Below, piece after piece: positions 15,595 through 25,376 of a stretch of 64,000 bases of DNA. Origin of the DNA: UBA7702 sp040776805 (GTDB taxonomy: Bacteria > Bacillota > Dehalobacteriia > UBA7702); contig JAXGZS010000001.1 in the NCBI GenBank assembly GCA_040776805.1, positions 248,001 to 312,000 on the forward strand. Direction: 5' to 3'. The position numbers and the translations under genes are program-made. The notes beneath the pieces were generated by a model. The model did not search any database, was not told the DNA's origin, and was given only the letters and a program-made list of their open reading frames with translations. The stretch's first letter is position 1, and every line of letters starts with the position of its first letter.

Positions 15595-18500
15595 ATGACC
15601 GAAATACAAAAGACTTACGGTTTTTCAAAATTCTTATTGCGCGCCGCCGTTTTTTTTACCGGCATCTTTTTTGTTTTGATGCTCTCCACCACGGCTCTTT
15701 TTGCGGCCACGCCCTATACCGGTCAAACGGAAACCGGTGACTATACAATTTCCACCGCGGCACAATTCGCCAAATTGGCGGAAAAAGTCAATGCCAATCC
15801 GTCTATTAGCTACAGCGGGTCTACTTTTACAATCACGGCGGATCTTGATTTTTCTCAAGATGATTCATACGATACCCTTTCATGGACCGGCGGTACCGGC
15901 TGGACAGCCATTGGCAATAATGCAAAGCCATTTGCCGGTACCCTGGACGGTAATGGTTTCGTATTTAAAAATTTATATATCAACACGACGACAACATTTA
16001 GCGGCATCTTCGGCAATGTTAGCGGTACTGTGACAAATGTGATTATCAAGAGCGGCTCCATTCAATCAAGTGGCGCTTGTTTGGGCACAATTGCCGGCAA
16101 GGTTACCGGTACCATCAGCAACTGCGTTAATAACGCGCCCGTCACTAACACCAAGACATCTTCTTCGGCATTAACCGGCGGTATCGCCGGCCAAGTTGTC
16201 GGGGGTACCGTTTCCGGCTGTGTCAATACCGGTACTATCACAGTCACCGGAGGGGCGATAAATATCGGGGGTATTACCGGCCAGTTTACGACCACCGATA
16301 CCCTGCCCAATACAATTAGCAATTGTTATAATACCGGCGCCATCGTTGTGCAGGCCAATAAAAATGCCGGAGGCATCGTTGGCTACGTGAACTCGGATGG
16401 AGCCAACACGCTCATCAATTGTTATAATGCCGGTGACGTTTCCGTTACTACAGGCAACGGCGTTATTTATGGCGTTAATAACTCAAAACCTCTTACCCTA
16501 ACCAACAATTACTTTCTTAAAACCGATACAATCAACAGCACTTACAGTGAAACAGACGGGATTACCGCCGTTACCGTAGCTCAACTTACGGATGCGGCAA
16601 TGCTTATTTCTTTGGGGTCTGCCTATAAAGCCGACCTTTCTCCTCAAATCAACCATGGTTACCCGATCTTATCTTGGCAAACGGCCACTTCCGGGCCGGT
16701 TGTGATCAGCGCCGATAAAACGGCTTTAAAAGAATCCATCGCCCAAGTTACCGGTGACAATGCCGCCAACTATTATCAGAGTAATGACCGCTGGAACGGT
16801 ACCGATACCAGTTCCAAAGGTTTTTGGGCTGATATGCTGCCTATTTTAAGCGCTGCCCAAACGGTAGATGGTTCTGCTTCCGCCACCCAGACACAAGTGG
16901 ACGCGGCGACGGATAACCTGACCGCCGCCATTGCCAAATTGATTCCCAAAACCAAGGTCAACGCCACGCTGCTTTTCGAAAAAATCAATTTATGTAAAGC
17001 GGCTTACGTCGATTCCACGCTTTATACCTCAGGTTCTTGGTCCGTTTATGCGGAGGCCTTGGCCGATGCGGAAGATATGTTGGATACCCTCTATGGACCC
17101 ACCGGCGACAGTAGCATACTCTGGCAAGGCTCTGTGGATTCGGCGACCGACGGGCTCACCGCCGCCGCCGCTGATTTACTGACGGTGAAGCGCTACCAAA
17201 TGGCCCAAGCCTACAGCGAAGGCATCATCGGCCTCAATAAGCTTTTCCGCCTGACTGAAGACGACAGCGGTGATTATACAACGGAAAGCTGGTCCGCGTT
17301 TACCGCCGCCCGGGAGGAAGCCACCGCTCTTGTGAACGATCACCCCGTCAATAACACGCTAACGGAACCTTTGGCCGCGGCTTATGCGGAAAAGGGCGCC
17401 GCCTATTTGAAAGCCTGCTATTTCGGCTTGAAAAGCGCCGCCGGGGAGATCAGCGTTTCTCTCCGTGTCGCCGATAATATCGGCGCGAAATATCCCCAAT
17501 ACGCCCTCACCGACAGCCATACCGCCGCCTTTGACAAAACCGTCGCCTTAACCGGCGGCAATTACAGTGTTCAGGATTTGGTCGACGCGGAAGCCCTTAG
17601 TTTTGCCGCCGATATGACCGACGCCGGACAGCAGCATATTTTCTCTTATTGGTTTGTCTATGTCAACGGCGTCCTGGTGGCCGATCCCTATGACGGGTGG
17701 ACGGCATTTGAAAAGACGATCTATGATGACCATGGTATCATCTATGATCCCACCATCAAAGACGCTAACGGTAATTCTCTTAGTCGCGGCAACTTCCAGC
17801 TCAAGGACGGCGATGAAGTCACCTTCGTCCGGGCGGAACAGCCGGGAGCGATGTATTACATCAGTTGGGCCAATGCCGGTTATCAAGGCTATCAAGATTA
17901 TATCTCCCTGCTCTCCATTGCCAAGGAGGGAGACGGCGAAATCATTGAAGTGAAGGAAGGGGAAAGCTTCAGCTTCAACGTCAGCAAAACCGCGGCCAAG
18001 CTCACGGATTATCCCGCCTCTGCCCGCCCCGCCGCCAATGTCAGCCTGGTCTACAGCAACCCGGCGGACAGTGAAGCTTCGGTCACCGGCGCTGTCAACG
18101 ACAGCGGCGTGGTGACAGACAGCGGCGGCAGCGCCGAACTGGCCCTCTATCAGGCCGGCTGGTATACGGTGAGCGCCGTCGATATCCGCAATCAGACTTT
18201 GGGCGCTGTCGCTTTGGACGACAGTGAAAGCGGCGGCGTCTATCCCAACCTCGCCGGCGGTGATTCGGTTCTCGTCCATGTGTTGAGCCTTGAGGAAGCG
18301 GAGCTTGCCGCCGCCCTCGACGGTTATCAGGATAAACTCGACGCCCTTTTGACCCAATATAGCAAGGAAGCATTCGGCCCTGCTCTTTGGAAACAGGCTC
18401 AAAGCGCCTATTACGCGGCCAAGTCCGGTGTCTACAGCTCCACCAGCCTGGCCGGGGCCCAAAGCGCCCTGGACACCTGCAAAACCACGCTGGATACCCT

Positions 18501-21500
18501 CAAGACCCAGGCCCAGACCGCCAACGCCAAGGTTTTGAGTGATATCAGTTGGTACTTGAACCGCCTGCCTAATGTTGATCAGATCAGCCAGGGCCTCTTC
18601 AACCAGGGTGATATTGACTACTATCAGAAAGCCAGTGTCATCTATAACGCCATGAGCGCCTATCAGAAGGGGCAGCTCACCGCCGCCCAGGCCGCCCAGT
18701 ACCAAGCCATGGCCGCTGCCTACGGTAGCGACGGTTCTACGCTGCCGACAGCCCAGACCTATACCCTGACCGTCCAGTGTGAACCGGCGAACTACGGTGA
18801 TAAACTGGCAATTTTCGTTCTGTTTAACAGAGCGCATAACGCGGATGGAATTGGCTGGACGGAAACACCATATAATAATCAAAACCTTGCCACGGCCTTC
18901 ACTTGCCAATTTGAACCCGGGCTTTATTTGGGTGTGGATCTCGATAAAGTCAATCTCGCCAGCGGCTATGAGGTCTATAAAGTCGAGAGCAGCTACGCCG
19001 ATATCAATGACCACGGTCATGTGCTGCCGAGTACAAGGGTTTTCTCGATAAATACCCAAAATATGCCCCGGGCCGACGTCACCGTCACCATTTACGTTCG
19101 CCAAGCCGGTGAACAGACCCTGGAAGAAGCGAAGGACGCTGCCAAAACCGCCCTCACCGCGGAATTCGGCACCTACGACAACGCCTATTACACCACGGGC
19201 CGCTGGAATGAGCTGGTGCAAGCCTATAAAGCAGGTCTTGCCGCCATCTCCGCCGCCACAAACAAAGCGGCGGTGGACAGCGCCAAAACCGACGCTTTCG
19301 CCGCCATGGCCGCCGTTCCGGAACGCAGCCCCGGCGATTACGGCAGCGTCAAGGTGGAATTCTACAACAACACCTATGAAGGCGGCATGGGCTACGATGC
19401 CGAAGCCCCCTTTATCAGCAAGACCATGGAGCTCACCGCCGACGACACGATGATGAGCGTCGCCCTGCGGGCCGCCCATGAAGAGGGCTATACCTGGACC
19501 GGCACCGGCGGTTCCGGCTACAGCATCGCCTACCTGTCCTCCCTCAGCAAAGACGGCAAGACCTTAGCGGAATTCGGCAACGGCGGAGAATCCGGCTGGA
19601 TGGGGACGTTGAACGACTGGTTTGTCTCCCAGAGTTTCGCCGCTTACGGTGTGGACTGCACCGACCTGGACACGAAGCTCCGTGACGCCGATATCATCAA
19701 GGTGAGGTACACCTCCAAAGGCCTCGGCGCCGACCTCGGCGGCACCTGGGGCAACGGCGATACGTCCTTAAAAGCCCTCTCCGTGGACGGTATCACCCTC
19801 GCCAACAATTTCAGCGCCACCACCTTGAACTATGTGGCCACCGTGGACGGTTCCCTCTTCGGCAGCGATATCTCCGTGGTACCTACCGCCGCCAATAAGA
19901 ACTTCCAGGTGCGCACCTTCCTCAACACGAAGAATACCACGGGTTGGTACCGTCCCGGTGAGACCATCCCCGCCGCCGCCGGTGATATCATCTATATCGG
20001 CGTCGCCGAAAAAGCCTGGCCCACCATGAACAAGGTTGGCGCCGAAGCCGTGGCCTATACTCCCACCTGGTATACGATTTACATTGTCGGCGAAGGAGAA
20101 GATTCTATCAATCAGCTGATCTCTCTCATCGACGCCTTGCCCGCCGTAGATAGCGCGGCCCTGACCAACAAGGCCGACATCGACTTCGCCAAGACCTATT
20201 ACGATACCCTGAGCGAAGGCGACCAGGCCAAAGTGACCAACGTGGCCAAGCTTAACGACCTCTTACAGCGTATTGACGATCTCCAGCAGGTGGTGGACAT
20301 CAAAGCCTCCATCGACGCCCTGCCGTCCGCCGCCAATGTGACAAAAGCCGATGCCGAAGCGATCAACGCGGTCTTCGATACGTATACCGCCCTGAAACAG
20401 TGGCAGAAGAACCTGATCGCCGTTTCCTACACCGATAAACTCAATGCCGTGAAGGAAGCCATCGATCTTTTGACCGGCGATCCTGCCGCCATTGTGACGA
20501 ACCTGATCAACGCTTTGCCCGCCGCCGACCAGATCACCCTTGCAGATCAAGCCGCCGTGGAAAAAGCCCGGACGGCTTACGACAACCTCAGCGCGGAAAA
20601 GCAGAACGAAGTGACCTCCGTGACCTTAAACAAACTGATTGCCGCTGAAAAGGCCATCAAAGCCTTGGCAGACGCCGCCATCCTCCCCGTGCACGACGGT
20701 AAAGTCACCACCCTGAAACCGGAAGCGACGGTGGCCAACGAGGCCGCCACGATCAATCTAACCGATGAAACCATGAGTAACTTGGCAAGCAGCGCCCAAA
20801 GCAACGGCTCCACCGAAATCGTCCTCGCTCCTAAAAACGATAACCTTGGCGACGCCAATCCCGTGACCTTTGCTTTAAGTCAGGCGGCCCTCGGCGGCTT
20901 CCTGGAAAAGACCGACGCGGAATTGACCATCGCTTCCGCCATTGCCAATGTCACCCTATCCAACGCGGCATTAACGGCTTTGAACGCGGCGGGGGACGGG
21001 CCGATCTCCATCATCATTGAACAGACTGCCGGTGATACGGTGAAAGTCACGATCAAAAACGGAGATACCGTCCTCACGGATCTCGGCGCCATCACCGTGA
21101 AGATCTCTTCCGCGGATATCGATGAAAACACCGTTGTGGCGCGGATCAACAGCGACGGTTCCAAAACGGTGCTCAGCAACGTTTCCATCGTCAGCAATAT
21201 CAGCGCTTCCGCTGTGACGGTCAGCCCCCAATACAGTTTACGGGTGCCCGTTACCGGCAGCGTCACCTTGCAGCTGATCAACAACGCCCAGACCTTTACT
21301 GATATCAACGGCCATTGGGCGGCGTCCTACATTGAATTTGTGGCGGTTCGCGGTCTGATGCAGGGTACCGGAAACAGCAAGTTTAGTCCCGACGTGGCCT
21401 TGACCCGGGGTATGCTGGTTACGATCCTTTGGCGCTTAGACGGGGAACCGGCAGCCCAAGGGGGAGCGACCTTCAGCGACGTGGCAGCCGGCAAATACTA

Positions 21501-21837
21501 TGAAACCGCCGTGGCCTGGGCCGCGGAAAACGAAATTGTTACCGGCGTGGGCAGCGGCAAATTTAAGCCCGAAGACAATATCAGCCGCCAGGATATGGTG
21601 GTGATCATGACGCGTTACGCCGCCTACTGCGGTATGACCGCAACCGGCGATAGGAGCCTGATTGAGGGCTACAGCGACTTCGGCCAGATCAGCGATTATG
21701 CCAAAGAAGCCTTTGCCTGGGCTTATCAGGCGAAAATCGTCAATGGCACGTCGGCCGCGGCGCTGAGTCCCCAAGGAAACGCGACGCGGGCTCAATTTGC
21801 CGCCGTGCTCCAACGTTTCATTGCCGTGCTGAACTGA
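15595..21837 (+). CDS. Giant S-layer-anchored surface protein with GLUG and DUF4430 domains
   Basis: A 2080-residue protein with a signal peptide (residues 1-38). GLUG-like repeats (about 189-282: GGIAGQVVGG, GGITGQF, GGIVGYV) come next, then helical FIVAR-like segments from about 375. A possible DUF4430-like segment lies near 620-720, and a clearer DUF4430 at about 1251-1350 with SGWMGTLNDWFV. A cadherin-like beta sandwich starts near 1391, and three SLH domains (about 1901-2080: FTDINGHWAASYIEF, FSDVAAGKYYETAV, YSDFGQISDYAKEA) bind the chain to cell-wall polymer. DUF4430 has the fold of the transcobalamin C-terminal domain, so corrinoid binding is possible. Composition and codon use match the 565-aa neighbour, with which it probably acts. 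Confidence 0.82.
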   Translation: MTEIQKTYGFSKFLLRAAVFFTGIFFVLMLSTTALFAATPYTGQTETGDYTISTAAQFAKLAEKVNANPSISYSGSTFTITADLDFSQDDSYDTLSWTGGTGWTAIGNNAKPFAGTLDGNGFVFKNLYINTTTTFSGIFGNVSGTVTNVIIKSGSIQSSGACLGTIAGKVTGTISNCVNNAPVTNTKTSSSALTGGIAGQVVGGTVSGCVNTGTITVTGGAINIGGITGQFTTTDTLPNTISNCYNTGAIVVQANKNAGGIVGYVNSDGANTLINCYNAGDVSVTTGNGVIYGVNNSKPLTLTNNYFLKTDTINSTYSETDGITAVTVAQLTDAAMLISLGSAYKADLSPQINHGYPILSWQTATSGPVVISADKTALKESIAQVTGDNAANYYQSNDRWNGTDTSSKGFWADMLPILSAAQTVDGSASATQTQVDAATDNLTAAIAKLIPKTKVNATLLFEKINLCKAAYVDSTLYTSGSWSVYAEALADAEDMLDTLYGPTGDSSILWQGSVDSATDGLTAAAADLLTVKRYQMAQAYSEGIIGLNKLFRLTEDDSGDYTTESWSAFTAAREEATALVNDHPVNNTLTEPLAAAYAEKGAAYLKACYFGLKSAAGEISVSLRVADNIGAKYPQYALTDSHTAAFDKTVALTGGNYSVQDLVDAEALSFAADMTDAGQQHIFSYWFVYVNGVLVADPYDGWTAFEKTIYDDHGIIYDPTIKDANGNSLSRGNFQLKDGDEVTFVRAEQPGAMYYISWANAGYQGYQDYISLLSIAKEGDGEIIEVKEGESFSFNVSKTAAKLTDYPASARPAANVSLVYSNPADSEASVTGAVNDSGVVTDSGGSAELALYQAGWYTVSAVDIRNQTLGAVALDDSESGGVYPNLAGGDSVLVHVLSLEEAELAAALDGYQDKLDALLTQYSKEAFGPALWKQAQSAYYAAKSGVYSSTSLAGAQSALDTCKTTLDTLKTQAQTANAKVLSDISWYLNRLPNVDQISQGLFNQGDIDYYQKASVIYNAMSAYQKGQLTAAQAAQYQAMAAAYGSDGSTLPTAQTYTLTVQCEPANYGDKLAIFVLFNRAHNADGIGWTETPYNNQNLATAFTCQFEPGLYLGVDLDKVNLASGYEVYKVESSYADINDHGHVLPSTRVFSINTQNMPRADVTVTIYVRQAGEQTLEEAKDAAKTALTAEFGTYDNAYYTTGRWNELVQAYKAGLAAISAATNKAAVDSAKTDAFAAMAAVPERSPGDYGSVKVEFYNNTYEGGMGYDAEAPFISKTMELTADDTMMSVALRAAHEEGYTWTGTGGSGYSIAYLSSLSKDGKTLAEFGNGGESGWMGTLNDWFVSQSFAAYGVDCTDLDTKLRDADIIKVRYTSKGLGADLGGTWGNGDTSLKALSVDGITLANNFSATTLNYVATVDGSLFGSDISVVPTAANKNFQVRTFLNTKNTTGWYRPGETIPAAAGDIIYIGVAEKAWPTMNKVGAEAVAYTPTWYTIYIVGEGEDSINQLISLIDALPAVDSAALTNKADIDFAKTYYDTLSEGDQAKVTNVAKLNDLLQRIDDLQQVVDIKASIDALPSAANVTKADAEAINAVFDTYTALKQWQKNLIAVSYTDKLNAVKEAIDLLTGDPAAIVTNLINALPAADQITLADQAAVEKARTAYDNLSAEKQNEVTSVTLNKLIAAEKAIKALADAAILPVHDGKVTTLKPEATVANEAATINLTDETMSNLASSAQSNGSTEIVLAPKNDNLGDANPVTFALSQAALGGFLEKTDAELTIASAIANVTLSNAALTALNAAGDGPISIIIEQTAGDTVKVTIKNGDTVLTDLGAITVKISSADIDENTVVARINSDGSKTVLSNVSIVSNISASAVTVSPQYSLRVPVTGSVTLQLINNAQTFTDINGHWAASYIEFVAVRGLMQGTGNSKFSPDVALTRGMLVTILWRLDGEPAAQGGATFSDVAAGKYYETAVAWAAENEIVTGVGSGKFKPEDNISRQDMVVIMTRYAAYCGMTATGDRSLIEGYSDFGQISDYAKEAFAWAYQAKIVNGTSAAALSPQGNATRAQFAAVLQRFIAVLN

Positions 21838-21887
21838 ATCAAGGTTTGATTGGGGTGTACGCACACTTTCGCCCTGATCCATAAAGC

Positions 21888-21929
21888 AGAGTGCCCGTTG
21901 ACGTTACCTTTACCGTCAATGGGCACTCT
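21888..21929. terminator. Bidirectional terminator between the SLH and cotJ genes
   Basis: gagtgcccgttgacg and cgtcaatgggcactc (about 21889-21928) form a long stem with T-rich flank on the + side and A-rich flank on the other. It serves convergent transcripts. Confidence 0.85.
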
Positions 21930-21935
21930 CTTTAT

Positions 21936-22529
21936 TTAGCGAAAGGAGGGATTGAAGGCATAAAAGTTTCTTTGGTTCAGATTGTCGATGACGATTTGCA
22001 AACTTTCGCCGAAGCGCTGGTAATGGACGACTTCTCTGGCCCTCAAAAAGCGGATGACCTCTTTGACATCGGGATCGTCGACAAGACGCAGGATATTGTC
22101 GTAAGTGGTGCGGGCTTTCTGTTCCGCCGCCATGTCTTCGTGAAGGTCGGTGATGGGATCGCCTTTCACGGCGAATTCCGAAGCGCTGAAAGGATAGCCC
22201 GATGCCGCGGTGGGGTAGACGCCGACGGTATGATCGACGAAGTATTTGTCGTAACCGGCTTCTTTGATCTCTTCAATGGTAAGATTCCGCGTCAGTTGAT
22301 GCACCAGGGCGCCGACCATTTCCAAATGGTTCAGCTCCTCACTGCCGATATCCGTTAACGCCGCTTTCACGGTATGATACGGCATGGTATAGCGCTGGTT
22401 CAAATAACGCATGGACGCCCCCAGTTCGCCGTCGGGGCCGCCCAGCTGCGAGATGATCACCGAGGCGGCGCGGGCGTCGGGATTTTTGATATTAATCGGA
22501 AACTGCAATCGCTTTTCATAGACCCACAC
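21936..22529 (-). CDS. cotJC: Spore coat protein CotJC (manganese-catalase family)
   Basis: The 197-residue protein has the ferritin-like four-helix fold of Mn catalases. Metal ligands are visible as Glu in GPDGELGASMRYL, EELNHLEMV (ExxH) and the later EQKARTTYDNI and REVVHYQRF, so it is probably active against peroxide. It starts at GTG 22529, overlapping the end of cotJB. CotJC is a structural component of the inner spore coat in Bacillus and clostridia. With cotJB and cotJA it forms an operon on the minus strand, expressed in the mother cell. Confidence 0.93.
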   Translation of the reverse strand: MWVYEKRLQFPINIKNPDARAASVIISQLGGPDGELGASMRYLNQRYTMPYHTVKAALTDIGSEELNHLEMVGALVHQLTRNLTIEEIKEAGYDKYFVDHTVGVYPTAASGYPFSASEFAVKGDPITDLHEDMAAEQKARTTYDNILRLVDDPDVKEVIRFLRAREVVHYQRFGESLQIVIDNLNQRNFYAFNPSFR

Positions 22530-22788
22530 GCCTTGATTCCTCCTTACTTTCCCAGGGCCAAGGCCCTTCCACCCACTCCCAGCTGTTGGCGGCGGCTCCG
22601 CTGCCAGCGGTCAGCGGGCCGTATTTCATTTCATATTCGTTTTTTAAAGCGGCGGCGGCGCGGCAATAATGGGCGTGGGCTATAAGCGCTTCGCTGTTAA
22701 AGGGATGGGTATCGAGGAAAAGCATGATGTCAAAGGCGGCAAAGCCCACTTCTCCGTATTCCCGAAGCAGTTGCTCTCTGTCGTTCAT
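22516..22788 (-). CDS. cotJB: Spore coat protein CotJB
   Basis: The 90-residue small protein has the CotJB signature: LLREYGEVGFAAFDIMLFLDTHPF, then AHYCRAAAALKNEYEMKYGPLT and a Trp-rich end (WEWVEGPWPW). It overlaps cotJA by four bases at its start (ATGA) and cotJC by 14 at its end, so the three are translated together. It is needed with CotJC for coat assembly. Length is normal. Confidence 0.92.
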   Translation of the reverse strand: MNDREQLLREYGEVGFAAFDIMLFLDTHPFNSEALIAHAHYCRAAAALKNEYEMKYGPLTAGSGAAANSWEWVEGPWPWESKEESRRVGL

Positions 22789-22970
22789 CTTGCCATTCCT
22801 CCTAAATAGGGGAGATCGAGATCTTTAAAAATCGTGCCTGCCTGAAATCCGTCGGCGGCGTCGTAAAGGTTGACGAATTTCTGCATCGGCACGTAGGCCA
22901 TGGCCAAGGGACCGACGACCTTGATTTTGACATTGCGGGCATCGTAGATACTGTCCGGATAGCGTTCCAT
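22785..22970 (-). CDS. cotJA: Spore coat-associated protein CotJA
   Basis: The 61-residue protein has the family pattern GPLAMAYVPMQKFVNLYD followed by GTIFKDLDLPYLG. The ATG at 22970 has a ggagagt ribosome site and was chosen over the longer open frame, whose extra 15 residues lack one. It is the first gene of cotJABC. Promoter elements upstream (near 23000) are not clear enough to assign to a sporulation sigma factor. Confidence 0.9.
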   Translation of the reverse strand: MERYPDSIYDARNVKIKVVGPLAMAYVPMQKFVNLYDAADGFQAGTIFKDLDLPYLGGMAR

Positions 22971-23101
22971 AGAACTCTCCTTTCGTTGAATTATACTGAT
23001 ATAGTATGTCGGCAAAGGTTTTTTTGATATAAGTCAAAAATGACTTGATTATTTCATGGAGGAGGTTTATAATGAAACCAATTTGAAAGAAGGTAGCAAC
23101 C

Positions 23102-23896
23102 ATGGTATTAACGACAGATACCCATATCCATTCCCTTGATTTTTCCGGCGACGCCGTTTCCTCTATGGATAAAATGTGCCGCGGCGCTATGGCAAAAGGG
23201 CTGAAACGGGTTTGCTTTACCGAACACGTGGATTTCAATCCCCATTATGATGATTCCTTTCCCTTTGACGCGGAAAAATATAAGCGGGCCATCGAAACGG
23301 CGCGGCAGCGTTACGCCGGGGAACTGGAAATTTTAAAAGGGATCGAGGTGGGGGAACCCCACGTCTATCCCAGAGAATATGAAAAGGTTTTGCAAGGCGA
23401 CGCTTACGATGTGGTCATCGCCAGCGTCCACTATGTGATCTTGCCCATGGGCCTCCACTGGACGGGAAACGAAGGCAAAAGCATCTTCCAATATGCCGTA
23501 AACCGTATTTACCGCCGCTATTATGAAGATCTTTTGGCCGTAGCCCGTTTGGGCGGCTTTGACGTTTTGGGTCATTTTGATTACCCGAAACGCTATTTGC
23601 AATGCGATGCGGCGGAAGAGGCGCTGATGGCGGAAATTTTAGATCGTGTGGTGAAAAACGGCAGCGTCCTCGAAATCAACACATCGCCCTTGCGGAAGGG
23701 TTGTTTGGAGACGTCGCCGGGGAAAAAAATCATAAAAATGTACCAGGATGCCGGCGGCAAGCGGTTGACCATTGGCTCCGACGCCCATCGGGACGTTGAT
23801 ATCGCCGCCGGTTTCGATAGCGCTATGCCGTTGACGGCAGGTTTTACGGTAGGTTATTTCAAAAACAGGAAATTCTGCGCGCTCACGGAGAGGTAA
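23102..23896 (+). CDS. PHP-domain phosphatase, HisJ-like histidinol-phosphatase
   Basis: The 264-residue PHP enzyme shows metal-binding motifs in order: DTHIHSLDFSGDA, CFTEHVDFNPHY, KGIEVGEPH, VIASVHYV, VLGHFDYPKRY, LEINTSPLRKG and IGSDAHRDVDI. This full set predicts a trinuclear metal centre and phosphatase activity. HisJ members of this size hydrolyse histidinol phosphate. No other his gene is nearby, so another phosphomonoester is possible. It ends one base before the next gene's ATG, giving a two-gene unit with the PAS/AAA+ regulator. Confidence 0.75.
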   Translation: MVLTTDTHIHSLDFSGDAVSSMDKMCRGAMAKGLKRVCFTEHVDFNPHYDDSFPFDAEKYKRAIETARQRYAGELEILKGIEVGEPHVYPREYEKVLQGDAYDVVIASVHYVILPMGLHWTGNEGKSIFQYAVNRIYRRYYEDLLAVARLGGFDVLGHFDYPKRYLQCDAAEEALMAEILDRVVKNGSVLEINTSPLRKGCLETSPGKKIIKMYQDAGGKRLTIGSDAHRDVDIAAGFDSAMPLTAGFTVGYFKNRKFCALTER

Positions 23897-23897
23897 G

Positions 23898-25205
23898 ATG
23901 GCAAATAAAAAAGATCTGGAAGCGTTGGGCTGGATTGCGGATCATGCCGCCGACAGCGTCTGCGTTTGCGACGCGAAGGGCAACATCCTCTATCTGAATC
24001 AGGCGGCGGCGGATTTTGTCGCCCCTCAAAGCGATTTTGGCGGTTTCATCGGCAAAGACGAAACCGTTTATTTCGGTATGCCCTCGGTGGTGCAAATCTG
24101 CGCCGATCGCCGGGATATGGCGTTGTTCCGCAAGGAAACGCCTTCCGGCAGGATTTTAGACGTCACGGTCTTTCCCCTGCGGGGAGAGAACGACGAAATC
24201 GCCTATATCATCGAATCCTTTCGGGAGCGGGAAGCTGCCGATCGCAGCCCGGATCAGGATGAAAATATCCTATTTATTTATAAAAGCAGCGGCATGTCTC
24301 AGATGATGAGCCTTGCCTCCAAAATCGCCAAGATCGACAGCACGGTGCTGATCAATGGAGAAAGCGGCACCGGCAAGGTGATGCTGGGCCAGTATATCCA
24401 CCGTTACAGCAACCGCAGAAACGGCGCTTTTGTCAGTTTGAACTGCGCCGCGATGTCCGGTGAGCAGCTGGCGGAGGAACTTTTCGGCCTCGACGGCGGC
24501 CCCGGAGAACCGGTAAAACCGGGGATGATCGACGTCGCCGCCGGCGGCACTCTCTTTCTTGATGAAATCGACGCGCTGCCCCTATCGTTGCAAACCCGGT
24601 TTCTCTACGATCTTCACGAGCAAGTTTATCGTCCCATCGGCGGCCGCAAAGGGATTCCCATCGATTGCCGGATCATTGCCGCCACCAACCGCAACCTTCA
24701 CGAATTGGTGGCCAAAGGGGAATTTCGGGAGGATCTCTTTTATCTGATCAATGTTTTTGAAATCACCATCCCGCCGATCAGGGAACGCACCATGGATATT
24801 CTGCCCATGATCACCCATCTGTTGGAACGCTATAACCGCCGCTATGGTCTTCGCCGCCACATTTCCGACGCGGCCATTGGCGTACTGTCCCAATACCGTT
24901 GGCCGGGGAATATTCGAGAGATGGACAACACCATCGAACGCCTCGTGGCCATGGCGCCGGAGGATATCATCGATACCCACCATCTCCCCGACCAAATCCG
25001 CTTTCAGGTGGTCACGGAAAGCGGCGCCGGGGAGGGGAAAGGCTCTCTGGAGCAGGCCTTGGCGGAAGTGGAGAGGGATATCATCGTCGGTTGCTATGAA
25101 GAATGCGGCAGTTCCTACGAGGTGGCCCGGGTTTTAAAAATATCACAAAGCAAAGCCAGCCGCCTGATTCGCAAATACTGTCGCCAAAAAGAAAGAAAGC
25201 AGTAA
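23898..25205 (+). CDS. PAS-AAA+ transcriptional activator lacking the GAFTGA motif
   Basis: A 435-residue regulator. An N-terminal PAS sensor (about 10-115, starting WIADHAADSVCVCDAKGNILYLNQ) is followed by an AAA+ domain (about 135-360) with Walker A GESGTGKVML, Walker B GGTLFLDEID, the arginine-finger region FREDLFYLINVF, and WPGNIREMDN. A Fis-type helix-turn-helix ends the chain (SSYEVARVLKISQSKASRLIRKY). Where sigma-54 activators have GAFTGA after the ELFG turn, this protein reads LDGGPGEPVKPGMID, so the sigma-54 contact loop is missing. As in TyrR, it may act on sigma-A promoters. It sits just upstream of the two mttB genes, whose promoters are of sigma-A type, and is their probable regulator. 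Confidence 0.85.
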   Translation: MANKKDLEALGWIADHAADSVCVCDAKGNILYLNQAAADFVAPQSDFGGFIGKDETVYFGMPSVVQICADRRDMALFRKETPSGRILDVTVFPLRGENDEIAYIIESFREREAADRSPDQDENILFIYKSSGMSQMMSLASKIAKIDSTVLINGESGTGKVMLGQYIHRYSNRRNGAFVSLNCAAMSGEQLAEELFGLDGGPGEPVKPGMIDVAAGGTLFLDEIDALPLSLQTRFLYDLHEQVYRPIGGRKGIPIDCRIIAATNRNLHELVAKGEFREDLFYLINVFEITIPPIRERTMDILPMITHLLERYNRRYGLRRHISDAAIGVLSQYRWPGNIREMDNTIERLVAMAPEDIIDTHHLPDQIRFQVVTESGAGEGKGSLEQALAEVERDIIVGCYEECGSSYEVARVLKISQSKASRLIRKYCRQKERKQ

Positions 25206-25294
25206 AACAGGGGTATTGTTCTTCGATTTTAGATCGATATGTATAATTTTCTGTGAACAGGATATCTTATTCCTATGGAAACAGAAATATGGTG

Positions 25295-25323
25295 TTGAAA
25301 ATAACCTTTGTTTGATATATAAT
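25295..25323 (+). promoter_or_regulatory. Sigma-A promoter of mttB1
   Basis: TTGAAA (25295-25300) and TATAAT (25318-25323) are exactly 17 bases apart. A small inverted repeat cgattttagatcg lies about 70 bases upstream and could bind the neighbouring activator. No -24/-12 element is seen. Confidence 0.75.
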
Positions 25324-25376
25324 TGCATATAGAGCGAAATGCTTTTAAGCATTTAGATTTTATGGAGGTGTTTATT

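Noticed and set aside
17548..19479. 643-codon reverse frame inside the giant surface-protein gene
   Set aside because: Shadow of Ala/Gly-rich forward codons; no start signal; Gly/Val/His-rich nonsense composition.
23898..25205. Ordinary sigma-54-dependent activator
   Set aside because: The GAFTGA loop is missing and no -24/-12 promoter is seen next to it.
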